A DNA stretch of 42,510 nt. Origin: Desulfobacteraceae bacterium (GTDB lineage Bacteria > Desulfobacterota > Desulfobacteria > Desulfobacterales > Desulfosarcinaceae). The notes under the pieces were generated by a model that was not told the origin of the DNA, searched no databases, and was given only the letters and a program-made list of their open reading frames with translations. The stretch is taken from the NCBI GenBank assembly GCA_027068085.1, contig JAMOUQ010000063.1, positions 1 through 42,510 on the forward strand, written 5' to 3'. Of this stretch, positions 26,143 to 34,990 are shown piece after piece. The position numbers and the translations under genes are program-made. The stretch's first letter is position 1; every line of letters starts with the position of its first letter.

Positions 26143-28377
26143 ATGCCGCCATTCAAAATAGAAGACATGGCCCGCAGGCTCGATATCGACCCTTCCAAGA
26201 TCGAGCGCTACGCGCAAAAAGGCCTCATCATTTTCAGGCAATCCGGCAATGGCAGGATCGCCGGCGGCCCGGTCGAGCTCGCCCGCCTCCGATTCATCGT
26301 CAAGGCAGAAGAACTGGGCTATTCCATAGACAACATCAACCGCCTCGTGGGGCACGCCTACTCTGTTCTGCGCACCGACGATCCGCTGGACTCGAGCCGG
26401 GCCTTCGCCCGCGAGGTATTCAAAAAACTTGAAGCCGGCCTGGACGAACAGGACCCCCTGGAACAGCTCAACACCAGGTGTGATCTGCGCCTGCTCGGCG
26501 ATTATCTGGCCGAGCTCGAAACCTGCGCGAAACCCGGTTCCGGGCCTGCCGCCGCAAAGGCTGAAAAACCGTCCGCCATCAGAAAGAAGGGCTCATTTCC
26601 GGCCGCCACAGATTCCGCAGCAACGCCGGAAGACGCAAAAAAAGACGAAAAAACGCCTCCTCTCAAACAGCCCCGAAAAGGCCGGATAGGTTTGAAACTT
26701 GGCGCGGCCCTGCTCATCGTTGCGGCCGTCGGTGCCGGTTTCCTCTATGCGCGCCGACAGCATAAGGCAGAATTTCCGGGCCCCGGGAGCGAAATCGCGC
26801 AAACCGAAACATCCGGTCCCGCACCCGATATATCCGTTGCTGAAAGCGAGCAGGCGTTTCCGGTTCCACCAATTGAGCCCGAAGCTGAAAACGGCAAAGC
26901 GGCGGCACCGGAAAATGCGAAAACAGAAGCGCCGCCTGAACCGGACCCGGCCATTGAGCGGCCCGTGGAAACCGGAACGGCTGAAAGCGCGGCCGCGGCT
27001 GACCAAAAGCCTGATGCCGAAGACCTGCTGCTGCCCGAGCCGGAGCCCGTGGGGATAAAGCCCCTGCCGCCCCTGGCCCTGCCTGAACCCGTCAGGCAGG
27101 CTGACAGTGAAACCAAACCGGCTTCCAAGACGCCGCCGGCTGAAAAAAAGCCCGCTGCCCGCCAGGCGGAAGCAAAGAGCCCGGCGGAGGCCGTAAAAAT
27201 AAGCAACTTTACCCTGCTTTATTCGCCATCCGAAAAAAAGTATACGGCCCGCTTCAATATCGTCAAGGCTCCGGGAAGCCGGCAGGAACGGGTAAGAGGT
27301 TATACCTTCGTGCTGCTGGAGACCAAATCCGGAGACACCATAGCCTTGCCCCGGGTCAAACTTGTCGGCGGCCGGCCTGCCAGGCACAGTAAGGGTCGAT
27401 TTTTTTCAATCGCCCGCATGAAGATTCAGGAATCTTCCGGCAAGATAGACATTCCGGCCGATTCCATAAAGTCCGCCACCGTTCTGGTATATTCCGCAAC
27501 GGGCTCGCTGATCGGCTCCGGGCGGTTCAGCGGCCGCGTAACCGTGACTGCTCCGCGACAGGAAACGGCCGAGCCGGAAGCCCCGCCTGCAGCCGAGCCG
27601 CCGCGCCCACAACCGGCGCGGAAAGAAAAACCGCCCCGGCCCGCTGCCGGGCCCAAGCCTGCCTCAAATGAGAAATCGCTGAAAGAAGCCCTGCAATGGG
27701 AGGCCACGAGCTACGACCTGGTCCGCAGGGGCGAATATGAAAAGGCCATCACGGCCGCCTCCAGGGCCATAAGTCTGGCTCCCGAACGCGTCAATCCGTA
27801 TATCAACCGCTCCCTTGCCTATATCGAAACCGAAATGTACGCCAAGGCCATCCGGGACTGCGACACCGTCCTTGCCATGGATCCTGAAAACGCCCTGGCT
27901 TACAACAACCGCGGCCTTGCATTCCACAGGGCGGGCAAGCTGGAGCAGGCCCGCGCGGACTACAAAAAGGCATGCGAGCTGGGACTTGAACTCGGATGCG
28001 TCAACCTGGCGGATCTGGAAAAAGAAGAAAGGATCAACTCGCTGCTGGAAGCCAGCCGCAAGGCTTTTATGTCCAAGGACTGGACGGCGGTGATAAAGTA
28101 CACGACCGAAGTCATCGGTCTTGACCCTGCCAATTCGGTCGCCTACACCAACCGCTCGGCCGCCTATGCCGAAAAGGGTCAGTTGAAAAAGGCGCTCGAT
28201 GATTCGATGCAGGCCCTGCGGCTGGCCCCGTCATTTGCACTGGCATACAACAACAGGGGTTACGTTTACGAACTGATGGGAGAAACAAAAAAGGCCGCAG
28301 CCGATTATCTGAAAAGCTGCAGCCTCGGTTTCGATCTGGGCTGTGAAAATCTTGCCCGTCTGGAGAAAAAGCCCTGA
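26143..28377 (+). CDS. Membrane-anchored MerR-type HTH protein with periplasmic TPR domain
   Basis: 744 residues. Residues ~4-70 match a MerR-type winged helix (FKIEDMARRLDIDPSKIERYAQKGLI, then LARLRFIVKAEELGYSIDNINRL). A basic stretch (KQPRKGR) precedes one membrane span (~182-203), followed by RRQHK, so the head should be cytoplasmic and the tail periplasmic. Then come ~145 Pro/Ala/Glu-rich residues, a compact beta-rich domain (~347-467), a second Pro-rich linker and TPR repeats (~505-744; ARADYKKACELGLELG and AAADYLKSCSLGFDLG are near-repeats). The layout recalls RodZ (HTH-membrane-periplasm), which has an Xre-type head and no TPR. Target DNA or partner unknown. Confidence 0.75.
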   Translation: MPPFKIEDMARRLDIDPSKIERYAQKGLIIFRQSGNGRIAGGPVELARLRFIVKAEELGYSIDNINRLVGHAYSVLRTDDPLDSSRAFAREVFKKLEAGLDEQDPLEQLNTRCDLRLLGDYLAELETCAKPGSGPAAAKAEKPSAIRKKGSFPAATDSAATPEDAKKDEKTPPLKQPRKGRIGLKLGAALLIVAAVGAGFLYARRQHKAEFPGPGSEIAQTETSGPAPDISVAESEQAFPVPPIEPEAENGKAAAPENAKTEAPPEPDPAIERPVETGTAESAAAADQKPDAEDLLLPEPEPVGIKPLPPLALPEPVRQADSETKPASKTPPAEKKPAARQAEAKSPAEAVKISNFTLLYSPSEKKYTARFNIVKAPGSRQERVRGYTFVLLETKSGDTIALPRVKLVGGRPARHSKGRFFSIARMKIQESSGKIDIPADSIKSATVLVYSATGSLIGSGRFSGRVTVTAPRQETAEPEAPPAAEPPRPQPARKEKPPRPAAGPKPASNEKSLKEALQWEATSYDLVRRGEYEKAITAASRAISLAPERVNPYINRSLAYIETEMYAKAIRDCDTVLAMDPENALAYNNRGLAFHRAGKLEQARADYKKACELGLELGCVNLADLEKEERINSLLEASRKAFMSKDWTAVIKYTTEVIGLDPANSVAYTNRSAAYAEKGQLKKALDDSMQALRLAPSFALAYNNRGYVYELMGETKKAAADYLKSCSLGFDLGCENLARLEKKP

Positions 28378-28381
28378 GCGG

Positions 28382-28762
28382 CTAGTACTTTTCCAGCATC
28401 TTCAGGTTCTCCCGGGCAATATCGGTCAGCTTCTTGCCATCATAGTCCTTGCTGGTGGTGGCGACAGCCTTGTCATCCGGATCCAGGGCCAACAGTTTGC
28501 GGTACATTTCCTTTGCTTTTCCGACCTTACCGGTATTCTGGTAGAGTACTCCCAGGTTCAGCAGGGCGTACGGATTTTCGGGATTGATCGACAGGGCGAC
28601 TTTCAGGTTGGCCTCGGCCTTCTCGTAGTTGCCCTTTACCAGCTCCCGGTATCCCTGATCGGCCAGGTAGACGTCCTGCCTGACATGACTCGAACTTCCC
28701 GAGCATCCTGCAATGGCCGCCAACAGCAAGAAAGCCGTAAGACATCCGATGATTCTGGTCAC
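28382..28762 (-). CDS. TPR lipoprotein at the end of the exopolysaccharide operon
   Basis: 126 residues from the GTG at 28762, which has GGGGGA at 7 bases and yields a standard lipoprotein signal (VTRIIGC..LLLAAIAGC, lipobox AIAGC). An ATG at 28789 would add nine polar residues. The mature part holds two TPR repeats (GYRELVKGNYEKAEANLKVALSINP, LLNLGVLYQNTGKVGKAKEMYRKLLALDP). TPR lipoproteins often accompany exopolysaccharide export. Its stop lies 4 bases from the convergent MerR-TPR stop, and it follows the DRRSG gene on the same strand. Confidence 0.8.
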   Translation of the reverse strand: MTRIIGCLTAFLLLAAIAGCSGSSSHVRQDVYLADQGYRELVKGNYEKAEANLKVALSINPENPYALLNLGVLYQNTGKVGKAKEMYRKLLALDPDDKAVATTSKDYDGKKLTDIARENLKMLEKY

Positions 28763-28830
28763 TTTGTTTCCCCCGTTTTCGGTTTGCATTTTCAAATTCA
28801 GGGCTCTGCCGGCAAGACCGGGCAAGTCTG

Positions 28831-29040
28831 TCAATTATGGTTGTAATCGTACTCCGACCAGAGGTCCGGCACATTGTCGATTGTCGTTCGCCGGCGACTT
28901 TCATTCCTGCGCCTGTCTTTTCCGCTGCGCCTGTCTTTCTGGCTGCGCCTTTCGGGAATATGGACTGTATAGGAAAACTGCCTCCGGTCACGTCCGCTGC
29001 GCCTGTCCTGCTTGTTTTGTATATTGATCAAGGTTTTCAT
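28831..29040 (-). CDS. Small Arg-rich protein with two DRRSG repeats
   Basis: 69 residues. It holds two copies of the motif, DRRSGRDRR and DRRSGKDRR, plus ERRSQKDRR. The C-terminus is acidic and ends SEYDYNHN. No signal peptide or membrane span. It lies 39 bases downstream of the XrtA-type ATPase on the same strand and 68 bases before the TPR lipoprotein, so it belongs to the operon. A second protein of this kind is at 19317-19562. The function is unknown; the basic repeats could bind acidic polymer, nucleic acid or membrane. Confidence 0.68.
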   Translation of the reverse strand: MKTLINIQNKQDRRSGRDRRQFSYTVHIPERRSQKDRRSGKDRRRNESRRRTTIDNVPDLWSEYDYNHN

Positions 29041-29079
29041 ATATTCTTCTTTTCGTCAGGATTGAAAGACAGGGATCTG

Positions 29080-30162
29080 CTAAATCATCTTCTTGAGCTT
29101 CAAAAGCGTTTCGTATCTTTCGTGCATGCTGTTTTTGAGCATTTTGAAAAGTTCAAGCACGATGGCGTCCCTTTCTTCCCTTGTCGTCATGAGGTAATTC
29201 AGCCTTTGATCTATACTCTTGAACAAGGTTTCCAGATTGTTCAGTCTCACTTCCAGCACGTTTATCCGCTCGAGGGCATCGCCCACGTCCCTGTCATCGT
29301 AACTCAGCAGGTCAGCGTCATTCTTGTCGTCATTTCCGATTTTATCGGTAAAAATCCCTCCGCTTCCTCTTTCGCGGATGACGTCTTCGATAATCTTTTT
29401 ATCGATTACCTTCTTGTTGTCTGCATATCCGTAAACCAGGGCGGCATCGCAGACCAGGTTGATTATCCTTGGTATCCCCCTGGAATACTTTGCAATCAGG
29501 TCAACGGCTTCACTCGTGAACGTCTCCGGGTTATCGGCTCCGCCGATGGTCATCCTGTACTTGATGTAATTTTCTACTTCGTTGCGTTTCAGGCCGCTGA
29601 TATGACAGTGAACCGTTATCCGCTGAACTATCTGCTCTAGCCTCTTGTGCTGCAGTCTGTATTTCAGTTCCGGCTGCCCCACCAGGATGATCTGTATCAA
29701 ATGATGCTTCTCGGCCTCCAGGTTCGAAAGCATCCTGATTTCTTCGAGAGCCTTTTTGGCAAGATTTTGGGCTTCATCGATAATCAAAACCACCCGTTGC
29801 TTGCGGGAATATTTCTCGATCAGGAACTCATGGAAAAGATCCATCAGTTCGGCCTTGTCCTTGTGGTTGGTCTCCAGCTCGAATTCCCGGCATATGCTCT
29901 TGATGATCTGATTGGGCGGGATATAGGTGTTGTTTATCAGGCCGATCTCGATATCGTCCGGGATCTTTGAAAGCAGGTAGTTGATGAGGGTGGTCTTCCC
30001 GGAACCTATTTCGCCTGTAACGACAACGAAACCCTTGTTTTCCGTAATGGCGTATTCAAGGTGAGTATAGGCGTTTTCATGCCCGTCACTCATGTAAAGG
30101 TATTCAGGATCAGGCAGCAGGTTGAACGGCTTTTCTTTCAAGCCATAGAATTCTTCATACAT
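29080..30162 (-). CDS. XrtA/PEP-CTERM-associated AAA ATPase
   Basis: 360 residues. It is related to the ExeA/GspA-type AAA ATPases: MYEEFYGLKEKPFNLLPDP at the N-terminus, Walker A GEIGSGKTT (~50-58), Walker B VVLIIDEAQNL, and an arginine-bearing motif QRITVHCHISGL, followed by a winged-helix end and a C-terminal coiled coil (~300-350). This type (TIGR03015 as I know it) occurs in exosortase A exopolysaccharide loci; the role there is unknown. It lacks the membrane and peptidoglycan-binding parts of ExeA. It starts 11 bases after the BY-kinase-like gene. Confidence 0.87.
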   Translation of the reverse strand: MYEEFYGLKEKPFNLLPDPEYLYMSDGHENAYTHLEYAITENKGFVVVTGEIGSGKTTLINYLLSKIPDDIEIGLINNTYIPPNQIIKSICREFELETNHKDKAELMDLFHEFLIEKYSRKQRVVLIIDEAQNLAKKALEEIRMLSNLEAEKHHLIQIILVGQPELKYRLQHKRLEQIVQRITVHCHISGLKRNEVENYIKYRMTIGGADNPETFTSEAVDLIAKYSRGIPRIINLVCDAALVYGYADNKKVIDKKIIEDVIRERGSGGIFTDKIGNDDKNDADLLSYDDRDVGDALERINVLEVRLNNLETLFKSIDQRLNYLMTTREERDAIVLELFKMLKNSMHERYETLLKLKKMI

Positions 30163-30173
30163 GGAGGCACTCT

Positions 30174-31073
30174 TCAGTCAGGTATTCTGTCTTCGTCCGT
30201 CCTGGTCTTGTTCAGGATGGCGCCAATTATCTTGCCCTCTTCCGCAAACAGGCTCATGGCCTTCTTGAGCTCTTCCTGGGCGGTCCGTTCCGATTCGACA
30301 ACAAAAAGAATGCCGTCCGCAAACTGGGAAAGGATAAGAGGGTCCGCGCAGGCCAGTACGGCCGGGCAGTCCAGGATGATTATGCGTTCGTTGCCATAAC
30401 GGACTTTAAGATCCTCTATCAGGGCCTCCATTCTCGGCGAGCCGAGCAACTCCGCCGAATTGGGGGCCACCTTGCCGGCCGGGATGATGGTCAGCTTGGC
30501 TATGCCGGGATTGATGAAGATTTCTTCAGCCCGGGCTTTTTTCTCAAGGTAATGCACAAGCCCGCATTCAACCGGCAATTCAAAAAAATCCGAAGCAAAA
30601 TCATAGTGCCTGCGCCAGGGGTTGCGCAAATCGCAATCAATGACCAGAGCCGTACGGTTGTGTTCCCTGGCGATACTTATTCCAAGGTTTATGGATGTGA
30701 AGGTCTTGCCCTCTCCCGGGTTGGCGCTTGTGACTATCAGGCAGTTGCCGCCGGCCTTGTCCAGTTTCTTGAGCACCCTTGCCTTGATAAGATCAAAGTG
30801 GTCGGTAATCTTGTTGTCCTTGAAAAGGGTAAAAAGCTTGTTCTTTCTCAGAACATTCGGATCGACAGGTCTTACCCGGGTAACACGGTATTCTACGTTG
30901 ACCTCCCGGCGGCATCTATCCTTTCTGCCGACAGGACGTGCAACAGCCGGTCCGGGCGGTGGAGCGTCAGGTTCCTGGCGCCTTATTTTCTTCAGGGCAT
31001 TTCCCAGGCTGGTAACTTCTTCCTGGCTTCTTTCCTGCTTGGCCTTGGTCAAGGCCTTTTTGAGCTTGCTCAT
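30174..31073 (-). CDS. BY-kinase-like polysaccharide co-polymerase ATPase (XrtA-associated)
   Basis: 299 residues. It belongs to the CpsD/CapB group of soluble tyrosine kinases that partner a Wzz-like membrane protein to control chain length and export. Walker A SANPGEGKT (~115-123), Walker A' ALVIDCDLRNP, and Walker B IIILDCPAV are present. The usual C-terminal Tyr-rich cluster that is autophosphorylated is missing: the protein ends NKTRTDEDRIPD. It may lack kinase self-regulation or use other sites. It lies 27 bases after the Wzz-like gene. The XrtA-associated subtype is inferred from its neighbours. Confidence 0.86.
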   Translation of the reverse strand: MSKLKKALTKAKQERSQEEVTSLGNALKKIRRQEPDAPPPGPAVARPVGRKDRCRREVNVEYRVTRVRPVDPNVLRKNKLFTLFKDNKITDHFDLIKARVLKKLDKAGGNCLIVTSANPGEGKTFTSINLGISIAREHNRTALVIDCDLRNPWRRHYDFASDFFELPVECGLVHYLEKKARAEEIFINPGIAKLTIIPAGKVAPNSAELLGSPRMEALIEDLKVRYGNERIIILDCPAVLACADPLILSQFADGILFVVESERTAQEELKKAMSLFAEEGKIIGAILNKTRTDEDRIPD

Positions 31074-31100
31074 ATTATTGCTCTTTCCGGCAAATTTCGA

Positions 31101-32828
31101 TTATGACAATAATCTCTTGTAGATCAAAGTGTAAATGTCTTCAAGCGGCAATACAAGCTTGTCTACCGCCACCAGCACCAGGGCTACGAGACAGACCGCT
31201 CCTGCCGCAATCACCGCCCGCTTGATCAACAAGGCACGTTTTTCTTCCGGTGTTTTCATGTACGGCAGGGCGGTCAATACGTCTATGCCGGCCACATCCT
31301 TGAGTTCTTCCGTATTCTTGACGGTATGGTCCATGGCCTCTATGACGGCCACCGTCCCCAGGGAAAGCCCCGATGCCAGAACGAAGCCGAGCAGAAATAC
31401 CGCGATCCTGTTGGGCTTGTATGGGCTTTTGGGCAAATACGGAGGATCGGTAATGGTAAAATGCTCACCCTGTTGCTGTTCTTCCATTTCCTGGGCTATG
31501 CGGGCCTGCAAGAGCTTGTTGGCGATATCATTGTATCTGCGCTTGGCGTTTTCGTAGTCGATGAGCATATTGTTCAGCTCTTTTTCGACAATGGGCGCAT
31601 TTTCAAGCTTTTTCTGGTACTCGGCCAGATCCTTCTCGATTTTGCGCAAATCCTGACGCAAATTGTTTATTTCCGTATCGGCCATCACCACCTGGGTCAT
31701 CAGGTTCACATAGAGCGGGTTGTCAGGCTTGCGCTCTGACACCTCCAGCATGGCCCGGTCGGTGATCATGGTATCCACCTGCCTGGACAGCAGCTCCACT
31801 TCCTTGGATTTCTCGATCACATCGGGATGATTGGCGCCAAGCCTGGCCCTGAGAGACGACAGCTCTGTCCTGGCCTGTTTAAGTTTCTTGATCTTGACCA
31901 CCGCCTCGTCGGCCTTGCCGATCTGGCTTTCAAGTTCGGCTATCTCCGCCACCAGCTTCCTGACGTCGGGATGCTTGTCTGAAAAGCGGGACTTCATCCT
32001 GATCAATTCCAGCCGCAGGGTCTTTATCCGCTCCTTGGGGTTGGCCGCGAGCTTGTTTTTATCGGTAATGACCGGTTTCAGCGGCTCTATGTTGGCCAGC
32101 TGCCCCTTGAGGTATATCTTCCTGTCTTCCAGCGACCTGATGCGCGACGTGATCCTGTCGTATTCCGTCTGCAGGCGGGAAATTATCTGCAGCAGGGTCG
32201 TCGTGTTGCCGGGCAGCTCTCCAAGGTGCTGCTGCTTGAACACGCTGATCTTCTTTTCGTATTCATTCATCTTTTCCCGCAGGCCGTTGAGTTCGTTTTC
32301 CAGGAAAGTGGTGGTGGTCTTGACCTGCTTTTCCCTGGACTTGGCCTCTTTGAGCAGGTAAAGGGAGGCCAGCTCCTTTGTCACCAGCATTACTTTCCGG
32401 GGGTCCCTGCCCTCGTATGACAGGATAAAGGCTATGGTGGCAGAGCGGGTGCCGGCCTTGGCGCTTATGTGTTCTATCTTGATGGCCTTTTTCATCTTGC
32501 GGACGGCCTTGTCTATCTTGCCCGCATTGGTATATTCGGGATAGAGGTTGAATTTCCTGATAATCGCCTTGAGGGCGGAATAGCTCAGGATCTGGCTGGT
32601 TATGGTTTCCAGCCTGCTGGCGGCATAAGTCGTTATGGTGGACTTGACGAACTCGTCAGGTATCTGCTGTTCTTCGATGGTGATCACGGCTTCGGACTTG
32701 TAGATGGGCGGCAGGGCCACAGTCACGATGGCCGTAATGAGCATCACGGCTGCGAATATCGTCACCAGCAGCCCCATCCGCCGTTTGAAAAAATCGCTTA
32801 CTTCCTTGAATGTAAGGTCGGTGTCCAT
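31101..32828 (-). CDS. Wzz-like polysaccharide chain-length determinant (XrtA-associated)
   Basis: 575 residues. There is an N-terminal membrane span (~18-40), a long periplasmic coiled-coil region (~180-420) rich in Lys/Glu/Leu, and a second span at ~468-490 near PKSPYKPNRIAVFLLG. A further hydrophobic segment lies near the end (~533-553), so the C-terminus may have two spans. The proline-rich PPYLPKSPYKPNR box before the second span is typical of Wzz/GumC co-polymerases. It works with the BY-kinase-like protein encoded next and the Wza-like protein. A GGAG sequence lies ~11 bases before the ATG. Confidence 0.9.
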   Translation of the reverse strand: MDTDLTFKEVSDFFKRRMGLLVTIFAAVMLITAIVTVALPPIYKSEAVITIEEQQIPDEFVKSTITTYAASRLETITSQILSYSALKAIIRKFNLYPEYTNAGKIDKAVRKMKKAIKIEHISAKAGTRSATIAFILSYEGRDPRKVMLVTKELASLYLLKEAKSREKQVKTTTTFLENELNGLREKMNEYEKKISVFKQQHLGELPGNTTTLLQIISRLQTEYDRITSRIRSLEDRKIYLKGQLANIEPLKPVITDKNKLAANPKERIKTLRLELIRMKSRFSDKHPDVRKLVAEIAELESQIGKADEAVVKIKKLKQARTELSSLRARLGANHPDVIEKSKEVELLSRQVDTMITDRAMLEVSERKPDNPLYVNLMTQVVMADTEINNLRQDLRKIEKDLAEYQKKLENAPIVEKELNNMLIDYENAKRRYNDIANKLLQARIAQEMEEQQQGEHFTITDPPYLPKSPYKPNRIAVFLLGFVLASGLSLGTVAVIEAMDHTVKNTEELKDVAGIDVLTALPYMKTPEEKRALLIKRAVIAAGAVCLVALVLVAVDKLVLPLEDIYTLIYKRLLS

Positions 32829-32875
32829 TTACAATTTGCTCCAAGTATCCTGGCCAGCGCCACGGTTTTGTTCAT

Positions 32876-34054
32876 TCATGGTTTATACGGAAAGTTGAAA
32901 GCAACGCCCAGCCAAACCCGGTTGCGTTCAGCCCTCTCATTGGGTGCTTTGTCTTCGTCATATTCCAGAGAGTAAGTATAGTTAACCAGCAGGCTGCTGT
33001 TTTCTGTCATCATATAACGCATGGACGGCCTGAGCTCGAAATAGCGGGTATATACGTCTTCATCCTCTTTTTCGTCCCTTGTATAGTAAAAGCGCCCCTC
33101 TATGCCGGCCTTGAACCTTTCGGTAAAAGCCCAAAGGAAAGACAGCTTGACCTTGTCCACATCGACTTCCCGGCCATCGGCGGTGGTGGCAAGGTTTCTG
33201 GCGTAACCAAGGTCTGTTTCCGATCTTTCGGTGCGCTTTATGAACCTGAAATTTACGACTCCGCCCCAGGTGTAATCCTTCTCGTCGGTGTCCTTGTTCT
33301 CGTTTTCGGTGTAACGGCCGCCGACTTCGACCAGCAGACTGAATGTTTCGCTGAGCCCGTGCCGCCAGCCGAAATTGAGATTATAACTGCTGACCCTGTT
33401 TTCGTCTGAATCACGCAAAGAATAGCCGGGGGTAACATAAATCCTGTCCACCTGACTTTTCAAAAGCTTGCCGACCGAAAACCATACCCTGTGGCGGTCG
33501 TAATCAACTTTGGTGTCCGATTTATAGTCTATGTTATTGTAGGCATAATTGAGCGAAAGACTGACCAGCTCCGTCAAGCTGTATCTGATCCCCGCGCCGG
33601 CATCGTAACGATACCTGTCTTCCCGGTACTGGATACGTCCCGTTTCGACCAGCTCTGATTCCAGCGTCGTATCCTTGGTAAACCCGAAGGCCGCGTTGGT
33701 GCTGAAACGTTGGGTCAGTTTGTGGGCCAGGTTCACGTTGGCATTATAAAACTCGTTGTCGAAATCATCCTCTTCCTGGTACCTGTCTATTTCCATCTTG
33801 AGGTCGGCCAGGATCTTGGTGGTCACGCTGTCATAATCGAGTTTCAATCCCGGGATCACCGTAAATATATTGTCATCCTTGGTATTGACCCGGCTGAACT
33901 CTATATTGTCATTGTGCTGGGCGAAAGCTTTGATCGACGGAACCAAGATATAATCAGCGGCCGCGACATTGTCGACGCCCGCCAGCAGCAAAGTTGAAAC
34001 CGCCAATCCAACGACCCACCGTCTCGTGCTTTTCAATCCGATTTTTTCAAGCAA
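32876..34054 (-). CDS. Outer-membrane beta-barrel protein (PEP-CTERM/XrtA-associated)
   Basis: 392 residues. The signal peptide ends AAADY. The rest consists of alternating 9-12-residue strands rich in Tyr, Phe, Arg and Asp, ending VWLGVAFNFPYKP with aromatic residues near the C-terminus, a feature of outer-membrane barrels. Such proteins (TIGR03016-like) occur in XrtA loci; they may be channels or assembly partners for the polysaccharide. The start codon is TTG (34054) with GGAGAGG 4 bases upstream; no ATG gives a signal peptide. It lies 47 bases before the Wzz-like gene. Confidence 0.85.
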   Translation of the reverse strand: MLEKIGLKSTRRWVVGLAVSTLLLAGVDNVAAADYILVPSIKAFAQHNDNIEFSRVNTKDDNIFTVIPGLKLDYDSVTTKILADLKMEIDRYQEEDDFDNEFYNANVNLAHKLTQRFSTNAAFGFTKDTTLESELVETGRIQYREDRYRYDAGAGIRYSLTELVSLSLNYAYNNIDYKSDTKVDYDRHRVWFSVGKLLKSQVDRIYVTPGYSLRDSDENRVSSYNLNFGWRHGLSETFSLLVEVGGRYTENENKDTDEKDYTWGGVVNFRFIKRTERSETDLGYARNLATTADGREVDVDKVKLSFLWAFTERFKAGIEGRFYYTRDEKEDEDVYTRYFELRPSMRYMMTENSSLLVNYTYSLEYDEDKAPNERAERNRVWLGVAFNFPYKP

Positions 34055-34138
34055 TGCGCCTCTCCAATCGAGCAGTAAAGTTTCGTGTCAACGGCCCGCC
34101 GGCCAGACCGGTCAATCCGGACGGCCGGAATCCTGTCA

Positions 34139-34702
34139 TCAAGGCACGACTACCACATCACCGCGCTTCAGCATGATGTTCTGGTCGAGGTTACGCCCCT
34201 TTAATATCTCGCTGTAATTGAAGGGTATCCTGACAATATTGCCCTTGACCTGCCTCAATATGTGAATCTTGCTCTCGGAAGCATAGGGGTTCAGCCCGCC
34301 TGCCTTGGAAAGCAACTGCATGACATTGGTTTCCAGATTGATGGAATATTCCCCCGGATTTCTCACTTTGCCGATCACATATGCCTTGAGGCTGTTGATC
34401 TGTTTCAGGATTACGGTCACGGTTGCATCAGGGATGAACTCCGACAGCTTTCTGGTGACCTGGCTTCGCAGATCGGAAACCGTCATCTTTTTCACGTCGA
34501 TGTCACCGATCAGGGGAAAGGAAATCACACCGTCCGGGGGCACTATTATCTCCCTGCTCAGTGTGTCGTCTTTCCAAACCGAAATCTCCAGCACATCTCC
34601 GGGACCGATTATATACACCGGTGTATCGGCACGGAGCTCAGGCGCAAAGCAAAAGCTCAAAGCTATGAAACACAGGCCGATAAAAATTGATTTTGCCCTC
34701 AA
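34139..34702 (-). CDS. Wza-like polysaccharide export protein (XrtA-associated)
   Basis: 187 residues, shorter than E. coli Wza. The signal peptide ends RADTP. The polysaccharide export (Poly_export/SLBB) region begins YIIGPGDVLEISVWKD, followed by PDGVISFPLIGDI, ITVLKQIN-type strands, and a SLBB-like YVIGKVRNPGEYSI-x-MQLLSKAGGLNPYAS. No lipobox Cys is present, unlike classic Wza. The start is TTG (34702) with AGGAG at ~8 bases, confirming it. It is the first gene of the export sub-operon and follows the terminator of the small exported protein gene. Confidence 0.91.
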   Translation of the reverse strand: MRAKSIFIGLCFIALSFCFAPELRADTPVYIIGPGDVLEISVWKDDTLSREIIVPPDGVISFPLIGDIDVKKMTVSDLRSQVTRKLSEFIPDATVTVILKQINSLKAYVIGKVRNPGEYSINLETNVMQLLSKAGGLNPYASESKIHILRQVKGNIVRIPFNYSEILKGRNLDQNIMLKRGDVVVVP

Positions 34703-34853
34703 TTCCCCACTCCTTTTTGCGAACCTGCCTGGTTGACGGATTAACCTTATTATTCACAACTTATTGTTGTAATTGCAATACCAAACTCTTTCCCGGCATG
34801 CCGCCGGCGACAGAACCAAAGCTCTTGTCAGCTCATCCGGCCGGCGACGATTG

Positions 34854-34879
34854 AAAAAAACACATCTTTTTATGGTGTT
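34854..34879 (-). terminator. Rho-independent terminator of the small exported-protein gene
   Basis: On the - strand AACACCAT-AAAAAG-ATGTGTT forms a 7-bp stem with one bulge, followed by a T-run (34860-34854). It lies ~110 bases beyond the stop of the small exported protein (34991) and ~150 bases before the Wza-like gene. It makes the small gene an independent transcription unit. Confidence 0.65.
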
Positions 34880-34913
34880 GCTACCATGCCCACCGGTTTG
34901 AATTTGGTGGCCG

Positions 34914-34938
34914 CGCATTCCGGAGAGACCGGAATGCG
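34914..34938. other. Ten-base-pair hairpin downstream of the small exported-protein gene
   Basis: CGCATTCCGG-AGAGA-CCGGAATGCG, a perfect 10-bp inverted repeat with a 5-base loop, between the stop at 34991 and the terminator at 34854-34879. It has no T-run on the - strand. It could stabilise the 3' end of the mRNA or be an independent regulatory element. Confidence 0.5.
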
Positions 34939-34990
34939 TGTTTATCAAGGGAAGGTAAAGTGGAAGGTCACAGCATTGCTGATACAGCAA

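Noticed and set aside
34754-34990. 78-residue frame between the small exported-protein and Wza-like genes
   Set aside because: It covers the terminator and hairpin region, and its sequence looks non-coding.
34861-34990. Cyclic-di-GMP riboswitch (GEMM) in the leader of the Wza-like gene
   Set aside because: Paired elements are present, but the conserved GGGCAAACC and CGCAAAGC segments are absent.
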